Part shown: piece by piece, positions 1 to 8,710 of the stretch
Position numbering within the stretch: position 1 is the first letter of the stretch
Layout: each line of letters starts with the position of its first letter
NCBI GenBank assembly: GCA_947624305.1
Contig: CANQKC010000003.1
Coordinates: 1-64,000, forward strand
DNA from: an uncultured Monoglobus sp.
GTDB taxonomy: Bacteria; Bacillota; Clostridia; Monoglobales; Monoglobaceae
Reading direction: 5' to 3'
Length of the DNA: 64,000 nt
Position numbers and translations under genes: made by a program
The notes under the pieces: generated by a model
The model's input: only the letters and a program-made list of their open reading frames with translations
Databases searched by the model: none
Told to the model about the DNA's origin: nothing

Positions 1-102
1 CATCTGTCTTTTTTACTATCTAAAAATTTTTTATTATTTCTTATTTTTTCTCTTGACTTTTAATAGTTAGTCTACGAATTGGGTAAGTGACAGCCATTCG
101 GC

Positions 103-128
103 GTAGGGCCGGATGCCCACATCCGGCC
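103..128 (+). repeat. REP-like palindrome with GTAG foot
   Basis: GTAG (103-106) is followed directly by a 9-bp inverted repeat (GGCCGGATG, loop CCCA, CATCCGGCC) at 107-128. The same palindrome recurs at 20778-20799 and 50545-50566, always outside genes and always with GTAG/CTAC at one foot. This is the format of REP elements mobilised by RAYT transposases, and a RAYT lies at 50000-50485. It sits just beyond the 3' end of the arabinofuranosidase gene. Confidence 0.7.
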
Positions 129-144
129 ACGGAAAATCGGAGGT

Positions 145-166
145 ATATTCACTATTCACTGCGTTG
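145..166. repeat. AT-rich stop-codon repeat, copy a
   Basis: Short unit built from TATTCACTATTCACT then GCGTTG. Related units lie at 20029-20060, 20163-20191, 20888-20934 and in tandem at 53422-53519. Here the unit covers the last codons and the stop codon of the arabinofuranosidase gene read on the minus strand. Confidence 0.5.
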
Positions 167-2077
167 TTCCGGCAATTTTATCACTGTGAACGAATACGGC
201 TTTAAAATTATCGGTTCTGCCGATATAAATTTTTCCGTTTTCGGGGTTATCAAATTGGGGTTTTCAAACGTGTTTTTCGCGGCCGCGCGGTCGGCGGAAA
301 GCACGGTTTTTGTGCCGCGCGTCGCGGCGTTTAAAGTCTTGTCGATCTCAAGCTCCGCCTCGATCGTCTTTCCCGTCGGGTTCACCGCCTTGATTATAAG
401 TCCGCCGCTCCCGTCCGTCACGGCTGACATATACACGCCGCCGCCCGCCTTGGTTCTGAGCGCGAAGCGCCCCTGAGCCTCGGCGAACATTTTTTGCACA
501 TAGTAATTCGGGGTCTTGACTATCGTTTCGCTGTCGAACCATATCATATTCGGCGCCCAATGGCTGTGCGGCGGCCTTTTTGAAAACAATGGAGCGTAGG
601 ACGCCATTTTTACAACATCGCCGTTTTTTTCGAGGCCACAGAGAAACGCCGCCTCGGACAGCGCGGAGATCATATCATTAAAGCGCGTCCCGCCGTCCGA
701 CTCATAGGCCTTCGCCGCGTATTCGCCCAGATACACCGGGATTTCGCGGCTGTAATTCTCATAAAAATCCGCGTTCTCAAAAAACCATTCTTTTGTGTTG
801 TAGTTATGCTCGTCAACCGCGTAAGCGAAGCGCGGGTTCTCGGCGATCTTCTTTCTTATCCGTTCCCACGCCGCGTCATAGCGCTCATCGCCGACGCGCG
901 GCCCGGCGCTGAAAATCAAATCGATCCCGGGATATTTTTCGTGTATCGTCTTTTCAAACGCCTCGTAGCGCTCGAACCATCGATTTGTCCCGGTCTGCCA
1001 CTGCTCGTTGCCGATCGCGAGCATACGCAGGCAAAAAGACTCGGGGTGCCCCATATCGGCGCGGAGCGCGCCCCATTTTGTGCCCGCATCTCCGTTCGCG
1101 AACTCGATCAGATCGAGCGCGTCATTCAGATACTCCTCAAACTCCGGAGTGTAATTCCCGTTTTCATCATAAAGCGGCACGGTCTCGGACGTGTTGAACT
1201 GGCAGGCCATTCCGGCGTTTATGACAGGCAAAGGCTCGCACTTTAGATATTCACACAGAAGAAAATACTCGTAAAACCCTATCGCGTATGTCTGATTATA
1301 TCCCGGCTCCTTAAAGGCCCAGCGGCTGAAATTCTGTTTCCGCCTGAGTGCGGGGCCGACCGTGTCTTTCCAGCGATAGGCGTTTTTGAGGTCATAGCCC
1401 TCGACCGCGCACCCGCCCGGGAAGCGCAGAAAAGCGGGCCGCAGCTCGCGCATCGCCTCGGCCATGTCACGTCTGAAAAGCCCCATGACCGCGTCGGCGG
1501 GCTTGAGCGAAACCATATAAATATCGGCGTGTCCGCCCTCGCGAAGGCCCGGAAACGACAGCCTCAAACGGCAGTTCCGCGCCGTTTCTTCGGCGCGGAT
1601 CGTTCCCGAGTATTCCCCTCCGCCCGCCGCCTCAAGCTCGCAGGACGCGGCGGTCCTGCCTTCCGAAACCGCCTCAGCCGAGATTTTTACCGAACTTAAA
1701 TCTCCGTAAAGCCGCAGCTCATAATCCGCGCCGGCTTTCAGGCAGAATCCGCCGAACGCGTCGTTTAATATTGAAGCCTCGCCGCTGAGGCGCATGTAAT
1801 AATATCCGTCGTCTTTCAGGTATTCGGCAGCGCCGCTCTCGACCGTCCAGCCGTAACCGGGATCGGGGTGCGCACCGAGCAGCCGCTCGCGCCGCCTGCC
1901 GCCCTCGTCGGTGTAATACTCAAACTCTGGCGAGATATGGCCGAACGAGCGGTTCTCGATCGGTTCCGCCGAGAGGCCGCCGTCGGCGGCATGGCTTATG
2001 TCCTCAAAAAACAGGCCGCTCATTTTCGGATTGATCGCCGCGATCCTTTCGACGGTCACAGTCAGTTTTATACGCAT
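152..2077 (-). CDS. alpha-L-arabinofuranosidase, GH51 family
   Basis: Glycoside hydrolase of about 641 residues predicted to release terminal arabinofuranose from arabinoxylan or arabinan. Family marks visible are the N-terminal stretch with ISGLFFEDI-like residues (MSGLFFEDISHAADGG), the RFPGGC segment, the acid/base region AIGNEQWQ and the nucleophile region VYLGEYA. No signal peptide is seen, so it is probably cytoplasmic and acts on imported oligosaccharides. I chose the ATG at 2077 because AAGGAG lies just upstream; a longer reading frame upstream runs through a terminator hairpin. The last residues and stop lie in a dispersed repeat (145-166), so the C-terminus may differ from relatives. 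It stands alone without neighbouring sugar transporters. Confidence 0.9.
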   Translation of the reverse strand: MRIKLTVTVERIAAINPKMSGLFFEDISHAADGGLSAEPIENRSFGHISPEFEYYTDEGGRRRERLLGAHPDPGYGWTVESGAAEYLKDDGYYYMRLSGEASILNDAFGGFCLKAGADYELRLYGDLSSVKISAEAVSEGRTAASCELEAAGGGEYSGTIRAEETARNCRLRLSFPGLREGGHADIYMVSLKPADAVMGLFRRDMAEAMRELRPAFLRFPGGCAVEGYDLKNAYRWKDTVGPALRRKQNFSRWAFKEPGYNQTYAIGFYEYFLLCEYLKCEPLPVINAGMACQFNTSETVPLYDENGNYTPEFEEYLNDALDLIEFANGDAGTKWGALRADMGHPESFCLRMLAIGNEQWQTGTNRWFERYEAFEKTIHEKYPGIDLIFSAGPRVGDERYDAAWERIRKKIAENPRFAYAVDEHNYNTKEWFFENADFYENYSREIPVYLGEYAAKAYESDGGTRFNDMISALSEAAFLCGLEKNGDVVKMASYAPLFSKRPPHSHWAPNMIWFDSETIVKTPNYYVQKMFAEAQGRFALRTKAGGGVYMSAVTDGSGGLIIKAVNPTGKTIEAELEIDKTLNAATRGTKTVLSADRAAAKNTFENPNLITPKTEKFISAEPIILKPYSFTVIKLPEQRSE

Positions 2078-2096
2078 TGTTTTTCTCCTTAAACAA

Positions 2097-2131
2097 AACC
2101 GTGGATCGGGGAGTGTTCCCTGATCCACGGC
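2097..2131 (-). terminator. Rho-independent terminator of SLH gene
   Basis: On the minus strand CCGTGGATC-A-GGGA pairs with TCCC-C-GATCCACGG across a 4-nt loop and is followed by TTTTGTTT. It lies between the SLH gene stop and the arabinofuranosidase start, so the two genes are separately transcribed. Confidence 0.85.
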
Positions 2132-2146
2132 GAAATTAAATCAATA

Positions 2147-4066
2147 TTAATGAGTCAGTGTGTAGAGTCCGTAAAGCATCTTTGAAGCCTCGGCTCTTGT
2201 CGCGGGATTGATCGGGTTGAAGTTGCCCTGATCGTCGCCGGTCGCGATCTGCCGCGCAAAGAGGTACGAAACCGCTTCGACCGCGTAGTCGCTGATGCTC
2301 GCGGAGTCGGGGAACTCATGGATCTCAACTCCGGGCGAGCCCTGCGTTCTGTAAATGATGACCGCGATGTCCTGACGGGTGATGTTATCGCCCACGCCGA
2401 AGGTTCCGTCGTCACGACCGTTGATTATGCCGTTCTGAACAGCCGCCGCGATGTAGGGCGTGTACCAGTCGCCGTTTGCGTCGCTGAAGCTTGTCGTCGC
2501 GTTCTGGTCAACCGTGTAGCCCATAACGCCCACGATCATCTTCGCGAACTGCTCGCGGGTGACGTTGCTCTGCGGCTCGAATCTGCCGTCGCCCATGCCG
2601 TTGATTATGCCCATATTGTAGAGCGCGGTGATCGAGGGAACGGCCCACTCTACTCCGGCCAGATCGTTAAACACGCCGCCTCCGGCTGTCGCGTTCGGCA
2701 CAGGAGTCGCGGCGGTGCCTCCGCCGTTGAGAATACTATTGTTGTTATTATTGTAGCTCGTTCCACCGCCGTATGTTGTGCCTCCGCCGTATGTCGTACC
2801 TCCGCCGTAGTTCTGCGCGAAGCTTATCGTCACTTCCATAACGCCGTTTGAAATATAATTTCTGATATTTGTCGAGCTGATCATAAACGAGTTTCCGCTC
2901 ACCGTCATATTTCTGCCGTTAATTCTGAAAGTGTTCAGCGTGTAGCCGGTCTGGTTCGCAATTCTGAACGTGAGCGCGTTGTCGGCGGGAACGTTGGTGT
3001 ACAGCTCCGAATTTGGCGTATTGTACGCGTCAACCGTGCCCGTGACCGCTCCCGAGATCGTTACTCTGCCGCCTCTTGTTGTGATGCTTACATCAAGATT
3101 GTAGGTGTCGGAGTCGCCGCCCATCTGCTTCGCGAGCTTATCCATTTCGTCGGTGACTCTGTCAAGCTCCTTCTGCATGTATATAACGTCGCTGACAGCG
3201 ACCTCGGTGACGGAGTCGTCGCTGATCAGAGAATTGAGGTTCGTGTATGACTCCCTGAGCGAGGGAAGCAGTTCCTCTGCCTCTTTTATGTAGCTGTTCA
3301 TCGATCTGATGTCGGAGCTGTTGTAATTCGAGCTGTTGTTTATATAGCGCGTCTTGTAAGTGTTGATATTCGTGTTGACGGTGCTGTACTGACGTGACGC
3401 GCTGGTGTATAACTGCTGCGGAGTCATTACCGCGGTCTCGGCGTATATCACAATGTCAGAAGTAGGCATTGTGATCGTCTGCTCAAACTGCTCGGTGGGA
3501 GAAGTTATTATATTTGTTCTCTCTTTCGCCGAATTCTCAAAATATACGCTGCTGTAGGTGTTTCCGCGCTCCGCCTTACCTGTTATCGTGACTCTCGCGT
3601 TTGAGTTCGCCGAGGTAACCTGCTGCGAGTTTATCGAAGCCGTGATGGTCGATTTCTCGGTCGGGTTAACGGTGATCTTATACTGAGCCGACGGAGATGT
3701 CGAAGGACCGGGGGTCGCGCTCGGGTCTGCTGTGACGTTCGGGTCCGCGGTCGCGTCGGGAGTCGCCGTTGCGTTCGGGTCAACCGTAGCGTCGGGGTCA
3801 GCTGTCACGTCGGGATCAGCCGTCGCGTCCGGCTCTGCCGTTGCGTCGGGTTCTGCCGTTATATCGGGCTCCGCCGTGATCTCGGGAGTCGCCTCTGGCT
3901 CCGCTGTCGCGTCGGGATCTTCCGTTGTTTCGGGGTTCGGCGCCGCTTCGGTTTGATCAGCGGCAATAACCGCGCCCGTGCCGCCTGCCGCGTGACTAAT
4001 GACCGGTATCACCGAGATCATCATGCATACCGCAACAAAGACGGCCAAACTCTTCAAGTATTTCAT
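2147..4066 (-). CDS. SLH-domain cell-surface protein with Asp/Thr/Pro-rich repeats
   Basis: Exported protein of about 639 residues. It starts with a signal peptide (MKYLKSLAVFVAVCMM...SHAA), then a long low-complexity linker of six-residue units of the type DATAEP/DVTADP (encoded around 3720-3950), a middle region with a charged helical segment, a Gly/Thr/Tyr/Asn-rich linker (GGGTTY repeats), and three C-terminal SLH motifs (for example GIINGMGDGRFEPQSNVTRE and GIINGRDDGTFGVGDNITR). SLH modules bind secondary cell-wall polymer, so the protein is probably anchored to the wall. ATG 4066 is preferred over 4072 because GGAGGA then has 6-nt spacing. The middle region carries no domain I recognise; the ligand or partner is unknown. 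Confidence 0.85.
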   Translation of the reverse strand: MKYLKSLAVFVAVCMMISVIPVISHAAGGTGAVIAADQTEAAPNPETTEDPDATAEPEATPEITAEPDITAEPDATAEPDATADPDVTADPDATVDPNATATPDATADPNVTADPSATPGPSTSPSAQYKITVNPTEKSTITASINSQQVTSANSNARVTITGKAERGNTYSSVYFENSAKERTNIITSPTEQFEQTITMPTSDIVIYAETAVMTPQQLYTSASRQYSTVNTNINTYKTRYINNSSNYNSSDIRSMNSYIKEAEELLPSLRESYTNLNSLISDDSVTEVAVSDVIYMQKELDRVTDEMDKLAKQMGGDSDTYNLDVSITTRGGRVTISGAVTGTVDAYNTPNSELYTNVPADNALTFRIANQTGYTLNTFRINGRNMTVSGNSFMISSTNIRNYISNGVMEVTISFAQNYGGGTTYGGGTTYGGGTSYNNNNNSILNGGGTAATPVPNATAGGGVFNDLAGVEWAVPSITALYNMGIINGMGDGRFEPQSNVTREQFAKMIVGVMGYTVDQNATTSFSDANGDWYTPYIAAAVQNGIINGRDDGTFGVGDNITRQDIAVIIYRTQGSPGVEIHEFPDSASISDYAVEAVSYLFARQIATGDDQGNFNPINPATRAEASKMLYGLYTLTH

Positions 4067-4108
4067 ATTCATTCCTCCATAATGTTAAATATTAAAATTT
4101 CAATTAAT

Positions 4109-4137
4109 GTTGTACCATAAAATTTTTAATAAGTCAA
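4109..4137 (-). promoter_or_regulatory. sigma-A promoter for SLH gene
   Basis: Minus strand TTGACT (4132-4137), 17-bp spacer ending in TGG, and TACAAC (4109-4114). The -10 is weak but has an extended TG. Confidence 0.5.
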
Positions 4138-4186
4138 GCAATTTCGACAATTGTTAAAAATTGTTACCTAAAAGAAACATAGGCCG

Positions 4187-5236
4187 TCAGAAAACTCCGG
4201 TGATGATCCTTATAATATCATTCCACGTCGCGTAAAGCATGAGCCCCATAAGCAGCACGAAGCCCGCGAAGTGGACATAGCCCTCCTTGTCGCGCGGAAC
4301 GGGCTTTCTGAAAATAAGCTCGATCAGCACAAACAGAATTCTGCCCCCGTCAAGCGCGGGAAGCGGCAAAAGGTTCATGACGCCGATGTTGACCGCGAGG
4401 AACCCCGCGAAGAATATCAGGTCCAAAAGTCCCGACCTCGCCACGGTGCTCATGGCGGAAACCACGCCCACGGGGCCCGACAGGTCGGAAACCCCTGCTT
4501 CGCCCGTAAACAGCATTCCCAGTGAGACGAATACCAGCTTCACCATCCACACTGTCTGGAAAAAGCCCTCGTGCAGCACGGTCAGCGGATTGATCGGGTC
4601 CTGCTTTATCGTGAAGCCCACGATATAATAAGGGCTGCCGTCCTCAAGCGTCGTCTGCATAGGTGTGAATTTCTCGGTATATTTTTTGCCGTCGCGCTTG
4701 TATTCAAGCTCGCACTCGCCGCTGCCGTCATACATGCCGAGCTCGAACGAAAGGTCGCGGCGAATGTTGACCCTGGTTCCGTTTATGCCCACGACCTTGT
4801 CGCCCGGCTGCAAGAACCGCGCCGCGTCGCTCTCGGGCTCCACGCTCTCAATGGTCGTCGACGGTATAAACCCGCTCTGATGCGCCGAGCTTATCACAAT
4901 TATCGTCACAATGACAAAACCGAGCAGAATATTCATGCCCGCGCCCGCGGCGAGTATGATTATCCTCTGCCACGGCTTTTTGTTGTTGAACGCCCTCGGA
5001 TCGTCGTTCTCCTCGTCCTCGCCCTCCATCGCGCAGAAGCCGCCCATCGGGATCGCGCGCACTGAATAGAGCGTCTCCTTTCCCTGCCTTTTATAAAGCG
5101 TCGGCCCCATGCCGATCGCGAACTCGTTGACCTTGACCCCGAATATTCTCGCCGCGATAAAGTGCCCGAACTCGTGCACAAAAATAATTATGCCGAAGAT
5201 CACTATCGCGACAATTATCGTCAGAACCGTTGACAT
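4187..5236 (-). CDS. rseP: RIP metalloprotease RseP (site-2 protease, M50B)
   Basis: Membrane-embedded zinc protease (349 aa) that cleaves transmembrane segments such as anti-sigma factors and signal-peptide remnants. The zinc site HEFGH is at residues 21-25 in the first membrane helix, a PDZ domain follows in the middle (ESDAARFLQPGDKVVGING), and the conserved C-terminal NLLPLPALDGG motif completes the active site. The ATG follows GAGGTGCGGG and overlaps the end of dxr by 16 bp, so translation is probably coupled. The pyrH-frr-uppS-cdsA-dxr-rseP order is the usual one in Firmicutes. Confidence 0.95.
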   Translation of the reverse strand: MSTVLTIIVAIVIFGIIIFVHEFGHFIAARIFGVKVNEFAIGMGPTLYKRQGKETLYSVRAIPMGGFCAMEGEDEENDDPRAFNNKKPWQRIIILAAGAGMNILLGFVIVTIIVISSAHQSGFIPSTTIESVEPESDAARFLQPGDKVVGINGTRVNIRRDLSFELGMYDGSGECELEYKRDGKKYTEKFTPMQTTLEDGSPYYIVGFTIKQDPINPLTVLHEGFFQTVWMVKLVFVSLGMLFTGEAGVSDLSGPVGVVSAMSTVARSGLLDLIFFAGFLAVNIGVMNLLPLPALDGGRILFVLIELIFRKPVPRDKEGYVHFAGFVLLMGLMLYATWNDIIRIITGVF

Positions 5237-6399
5237 ATATCCCGCACCTCTCTGTCAGTTTCTATTATATCCTCTATTGTCGGATCGGGCTTCGCCTTAA
5301 CGGCGCTCATTGCCCTTTCCGCGTAATCCGCTATATCAAGAAATCCTATCTCATCGCGCAAAAATCTGCCGACCGCCACCTCGTTGGCCGCGTTCATGAC
5401 CGCGGGCATCGTTCCGCCGGTCCTTCCCGCGCTCAAAGCCAGCTCAAGGCACCTGAACGTTTTTCGGTCGGGCTCATAAAACGTCATCTGCCCCAGCTCC
5501 TTGAACGAGACCTCCTTATCGGGCGACGGGAGCCGCTCCGGATAAGTGAACGCGTACTGAATGGGGTGCTTCATCGAGGGCAGCGAGAGCTGCGCGATTA
5601 TGCTCTTGTCACAAAACTCGACCATCGAGTGGATTATGCTCTCGCGGTGGACGACGACCTCGATATCGTCAAAGCCGACCCCGAACAGCCACTTTGCCTC
5701 TATCACCTCAAGTCCCTTGTTCATCAGCGTCGCGCTGTCGATCGTTATCTTCGCGCCCATGTCCCAGTTGGGGTGCTTCAGTGCGTCGCGCCTGGTGACG
5801 GTCTTAAGCTCATCGGCAGTCTTTCCGAAAAACGGGCCGCCGCTGGCGGTGAGCAGTATCTTTTTAAGTTCGCCGCGGCTGCCGCCGCGCAGACTCTGGA
5901 AAATGGCAGAATGCTCGCTGTCTACCGGAAGCAGGCGGACCCCGTTTTTCTTTATCGCGTCCATAAATAATCCTCCGGCGGTGACGAGCGTTTCCTTGTT
6001 GGCGAGAGCGATGTCCTTGCCGCACTCGATCGCGCGCATCGTCGGAACCAGCCCCGCGAAGCCCACTATCGAGGACAGGACCATATCGGCGCTCTCCTCG
6101 GTGGCGGCCTCGATAAGGCCATCATCTCCCGCCGCGACGCGCACGCTTGTGTCCGCGAGCCTGATCTTAAGCTCAGCCGCGGCCTTCTCGTCGTGGACCG
6201 CCGCGATCTTCGGGCGGTATTTCCGCGCCTGCTCCTCAAGCAGCCTTATGTTGCTGCCTGCGGCGAGAGCGGTGATCTCGATATCCTTTATCCCCTTTAA
6301 ATCGTCGGCGACCTCGAGGGCCTGGGTGCCGATCGAGCCCGTCGAGCCGAGGATCGCGACCCTGAGCCTTTTGTTTTTTGTTTCACACACATTATTCAT
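5221..6399 (-). CDS. dxr: 1-deoxy-D-xylulose 5-phosphate reductoisomerase
   Basis: Converts DXP to 2-C-methyl-D-erythritol 4-phosphate with NADPH, the committed step of the MEP isoprenoid pathway. Visible are the N-terminal NADPH site GSTGSIGTQALEV, the metal and substrate region VDSEHSAIFQ, the DSATLMNKG-containing central loop, and the AANEVAV C-terminal motif. About 392 residues is the normal length. ATG 6399 (MNNVCETKN) has GGGAG upstream and removes an unconserved 25-residue extension. ispE of the same pathway lies at 58847-59701. Confidence 0.95.
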   Translation of the reverse strand: MNNVCETKNKRLRVAILGSTGSIGTQALEVADDLKGIKDIEITALAAGSNIRLLEEQARKYRPKIAAVHDEKAAAELKIRLADTSVRVAAGDDGLIEAATEESADMVLSSIVGFAGLVPTMRAIECGKDIALANKETLVTAGGLFMDAIKKNGVRLLPVDSEHSAIFQSLRGGSRGELKKILLTASGGPFFGKTADELKTVTRRDALKHPNWDMGAKITIDSATLMNKGLEVIEAKWLFGVGFDDIEVVVHRESIIHSMVEFCDKSIIAQLSLPSMKHPIQYAFTYPERLPSPDKEVSFKELGQMTFYEPDRKTFRCLELALSAGRTGGTMPAVMNAANEVAVGRFLRDEIGFLDIADYAERAMSAVKAKPDPTIEDIIETDREVRDICQRF

Positions 6400-6435
6400 T
6401 ATATCAATACTCCCGAAATTAATACCAAAATTTAA

Positions 6436-6472
6436 GCGGCAAAGACGCACGGGCAAGCCCCCTCTTTGCCGC
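6436..6472. other. Intercistronic hairpin between cdsA and dxr
   Basis: Perfect 10-bp inverted repeat GCGGCAAAGA/TCTTTGCCGC with a 17-nt loop. There is no U-tract on the coding (minus) strand, so it is more likely an mRNA processing or stabilising stem than a terminator. It contains GCAAAGACGCA, also present in the secY-adk hairpin (38672-38682). Confidence 0.6.
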
Positions 6473-6487
6473 AATTATTCTCAAATC

Positions 6488-7354
6488 TTAAAAAAACAGG
6501 CTTATCTGCGACGCGAACAGATATATCACCGGCGCCACCAGAACTATGCTGTCGCAGCGATCGAGCATTCCGCCGTGGCCCGGGAACAAATTCCCGAAGT
6601 CCTTGATCCCGAACTGCCGCTTGATGAGCGAGGCGGTAAGATCGCCGATCTGCGCCGCGACCGCCGATATGAGGCCTAAGACAAACATCATGCCGTAGCT
6701 CATGTCGGCGTTTATCATGTCCGCGAAGAACAGATTTACGATAAGCGCGAACAGCAAAAAGCCGAGTCCGCACACGATTGTGCCGCCGACAGCGCCCTCG
6801 ACCGTTTTTTTGGGGCTTATATCGGGGCAAAGCTTGTGCCTGCCGAAAAATTTGCCCGAAAAATACGCGCCGCTGTCGGTCATAAACGAGCCGACGAACA
6901 CGAGCCAAACCAGCACGTTTCCGAACTCGAGCCGCCTGATAAGCAGCACATTCGACAGCAGGAACGGTATATAGATAAGCGCCATTATCAGCATTGATAT
7001 ATCCGCTATCCTGATTTTCCTATGACTGGAAAGCATCATTAAAAACAGGACGATCAGATACAAAAAGGCGAAGGTCATTATCATTACCGGGTCGAGAAAA
7101 ACGCACAGTGGCAAAGCCGCGGTTCCTATAAACCCGACGGCGCACAGCGGCAGCTGCCTCCTCAGCAGCCCCGACGCGCCGTAAAACTCAAAGGTTCCGA
7201 TAAGCGAGCACAAAACGGCGGCGGCGGTCAAAGCCCACAAGGGCGCCAGCAAAATTAAAATTATAACCGGAATGCCGACCGCCGCGGTCAGCACCCTCAT
7301 TTTAAAGCCGGGCCCCGCGCCGCTCTTTTTTGACTCGCTTGTTTTCTCACCCAT
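6488..7354 (-). CDS. cdsA: phosphatidate cytidylyltransferase
   Basis: Integral membrane enzyme that makes CDP-diacylglycerol from phosphatidate and CTP, the branch point to all phospholipids. Several hydrophobic helices precede the family signature at the C-terminus: SLIKRQFGIKDFGNLFPGHG, then GMLDRCDS. I chose ATG 7354 with GGGGGA seven bases upstream; an in-frame TTG at 7369 is the alternative. It lies immediately downstream of uppS with a gap of about 20 bp, in a contiguous operon with dxr after it. Confidence 0.95.
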   Translation of the reverse strand: MGEKTSESKKSGAGPGFKMRVLTAAVGIPVIILILLAPLWALTAAAVLCSLIGTFEFYGASGLLRRQLPLCAVGFIGTAALPLCVFLDPVMIMTFAFLYLIVLFLMMLSSHRKIRIADISMLIMALIYIPFLLSNVLLIRRLEFGNVLVWLVFVGSFMTDSGAYFSGKFFGRHKLCPDISPKKTVEGAVGGTIVCGLGFLLFALIVNLFFADMINADMSYGMMFVLGLISAVAAQIGDLTASLIKRQFGIKDFGNLFPGHGGMLDRCDSIVLVAPVIYLFASQISLFF

Positions 7355-7373
7355 TTGTAAGTCCCCCAATGCC

Positions 7374-8132
7374 TCACACGTTTCCGAACCGCCTGTCGCG
7401 GTTCTGATAATCTATGATCGCCCGCTCCATATCCTTCTCTTTAAAATCGGGCCAGCAGATGTCGCTGTACCAGAGCTCGGCGTAAGCCGCCTGCCACAGC
7501 AGAAAATTTGACAGCCGCTGCTCGCCGCTGGGACGGATGATCAGGTCCACCTCGGGCAGATCCGCGGTGTACATAAGCCCGCCAATATAATCTTCGTCAA
7601 TATCATCGGGCGTTATTTTTCCCTCTTTAACGGCCTCAGCCGCCAGCCTCGCCGCGCGGGTGATCTCGCTTCTGCCGCCGTAATTCAGCGCGATGTTGAG
7701 CACCATGCCGTCGCCCGGAGCCGTGACCTCCTCGGCGTGGGCTATGGCACCTCTTATCTTTTCCGAAAACGCCGACGTGTCGCCGCTTATCTTGAGTTTC
7801 ATGTTGCGGTTCTTAAATTTTTCCTCAACAGTCAGAAGATAGCCGTAAAGCAGGTCCATAAGCGCGTCGACCTCGTCCTTCGGACGGCTCCAGTTCTCGG
7901 TTGAAAAGGCGTAAACCGTGAGCGCCTTAACGCCGATCGAGTTTAAGTAATCGCACATCGACTCAAGATTATCGGCGCCCGCCTTGTGGCCCACGCTTCG
8001 GGGCATACCCCTGCGCCTGGCCCAGCGGCCGTTGCCGTCCATTATAACTCCTATATGAGCCGGAACGCGGCTTAAGTCAAGCTCTCGCCGCTCCGGCTCC
8101 TTACGTTTTTTTCCGAAAAACACTGCGCGCAC
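7374..8132 (-). CDS. uppS: isoprenyl transferase (undecaprenyl diphosphate synthase)
   Basis: Cis-prenyltransferase that extends farnesyl diphosphate to the C55 lipid carrier used for peptidoglycan and wall polymers. Motifs seen are HIGVIMDGNGRWARRRG (catalytic Asp), the YAFSTENW region, and near the C-terminus RPSGEQRLSNFLLWQAAYAE followed by LWYSD and WPDF. Length (252 aa) is typical. The GTG at 8132 has GAGG six bases upstream; a second GTG at 8123 with AGGAG is equally possible. Two bases separate it from frr, indicating one transcript. Confidence 0.95.
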   Translation of the reverse strand: MRAVFFGKKRKEPERRELDLSRVPAHIGVIMDGNGRWARRRGMPRSVGHKAGADNLESMCDYLNSIGVKALTVYAFSTENWSRPKDEVDALMDLLYGYLLTVEEKFKNRNMKLKISGDTSAFSEKIRGAIAHAEEVTAPGDGMVLNIALNYGGRSEITRAARLAAEAVKEGKITPDDIDEDYIGGLMYTADLPEVDLIIRPSGEQRLSNFLLWQAAYAELWYSDICWPDFKEKDMERAIIDYQNRDRRFGNV

Positions 8133-8134
8133 TC

Positions 8135-8677
8135 CTATACCTCGGCGATCTCGGTTTCCTTCTCTTTAACGATCTCGCCGATCTTCTTTATAAATTTGTC
8201 GGTCAGCTTCTGGATATCGTCCTCAAGATCAGCCAGGCCGTCCTCTGTGACCTCGCCGGCCTTTTTCTGCTTCTTAAAGCGCTCGATCGCGTCGCGCCGA
8301 ACGCCGCGCACGGCCACCTTGGCCTCCTCGCCGCGCTTTGACACCTGCTTGACAAGCTCTTTTCTGCGCTCTCCGTCAAGCGGCGGGAACACGAGGCGGA
8401 TAACCTTTCCGTCGTTGTTGGGGTTGATGCCTATGTCGGACGCCTGGATTGCCCTTTCGATAGCCTTAAGCAGCGTCACGTCCCATGGCTGAATAATGAT
8501 CATTCTCGCCTCGGGCACCGAAATGGTTCCCACCTGCGCGAGTGGCGTGGGAGCGCCGTAATACTCAACCGTTACCTTATCGAGGATGGCGGGGTTCGCT
8601 CTGCCCGCGCGGATGCGGGACAGGTCCCTTTCCAAAGCCTCGATCGCCTTTCCCATTCTTCTTTCAGATTCCTGCAT
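8135..8677 (-). CDS. frr: ribosome recycling factor
   Basis: Together with EF-G splits post-termination ribosomes. Conserved segments are LSRIRAGRANPAILD, VEYYGAPTPLAQVGTI, the GINPNNDGKVIRLVFPPL hinge and VAVRGVRRDA. At 180 aa it begins a few residues later than most relatives (MQESERRMGKAI), but AGGAAG sits correctly before this ATG, so the short N-terminus appears genuine. Located between pyrH and uppS, 33 bp after pyrH. Confidence 0.95.
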   Translation of the reverse strand: MQESERRMGKAIEALERDLSRIRAGRANPAILDKVTVEYYGAPTPLAQVGTISVPEARMIIIQPWDVTLLKAIERAIQASDIGINPNNDGKVIRLVFPPLDGERRKELVKQVSKRGEEAKVAVRGVRRDAIERFKKQKKAGEVTEDGLADLEDDIQKLTDKFIKKIGEIVKEKETEIAEV

Positions 8678-8710
8678 AACAATCTTCCTTTCTTCGGCGT
8701 GTTCGCCGTT

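Noticed and set aside
1..100. TTGACT at about 54-59 as a plus-strand promoter
   Set aside because: No -10 box at a suitable distance and no gene downstream on that strand.
5561..6679. Long plus-strand frame opposite dxr
   Set aside because: Ser/Pro-rich translation of the antisense strand of dxr without homology or ribosome site.
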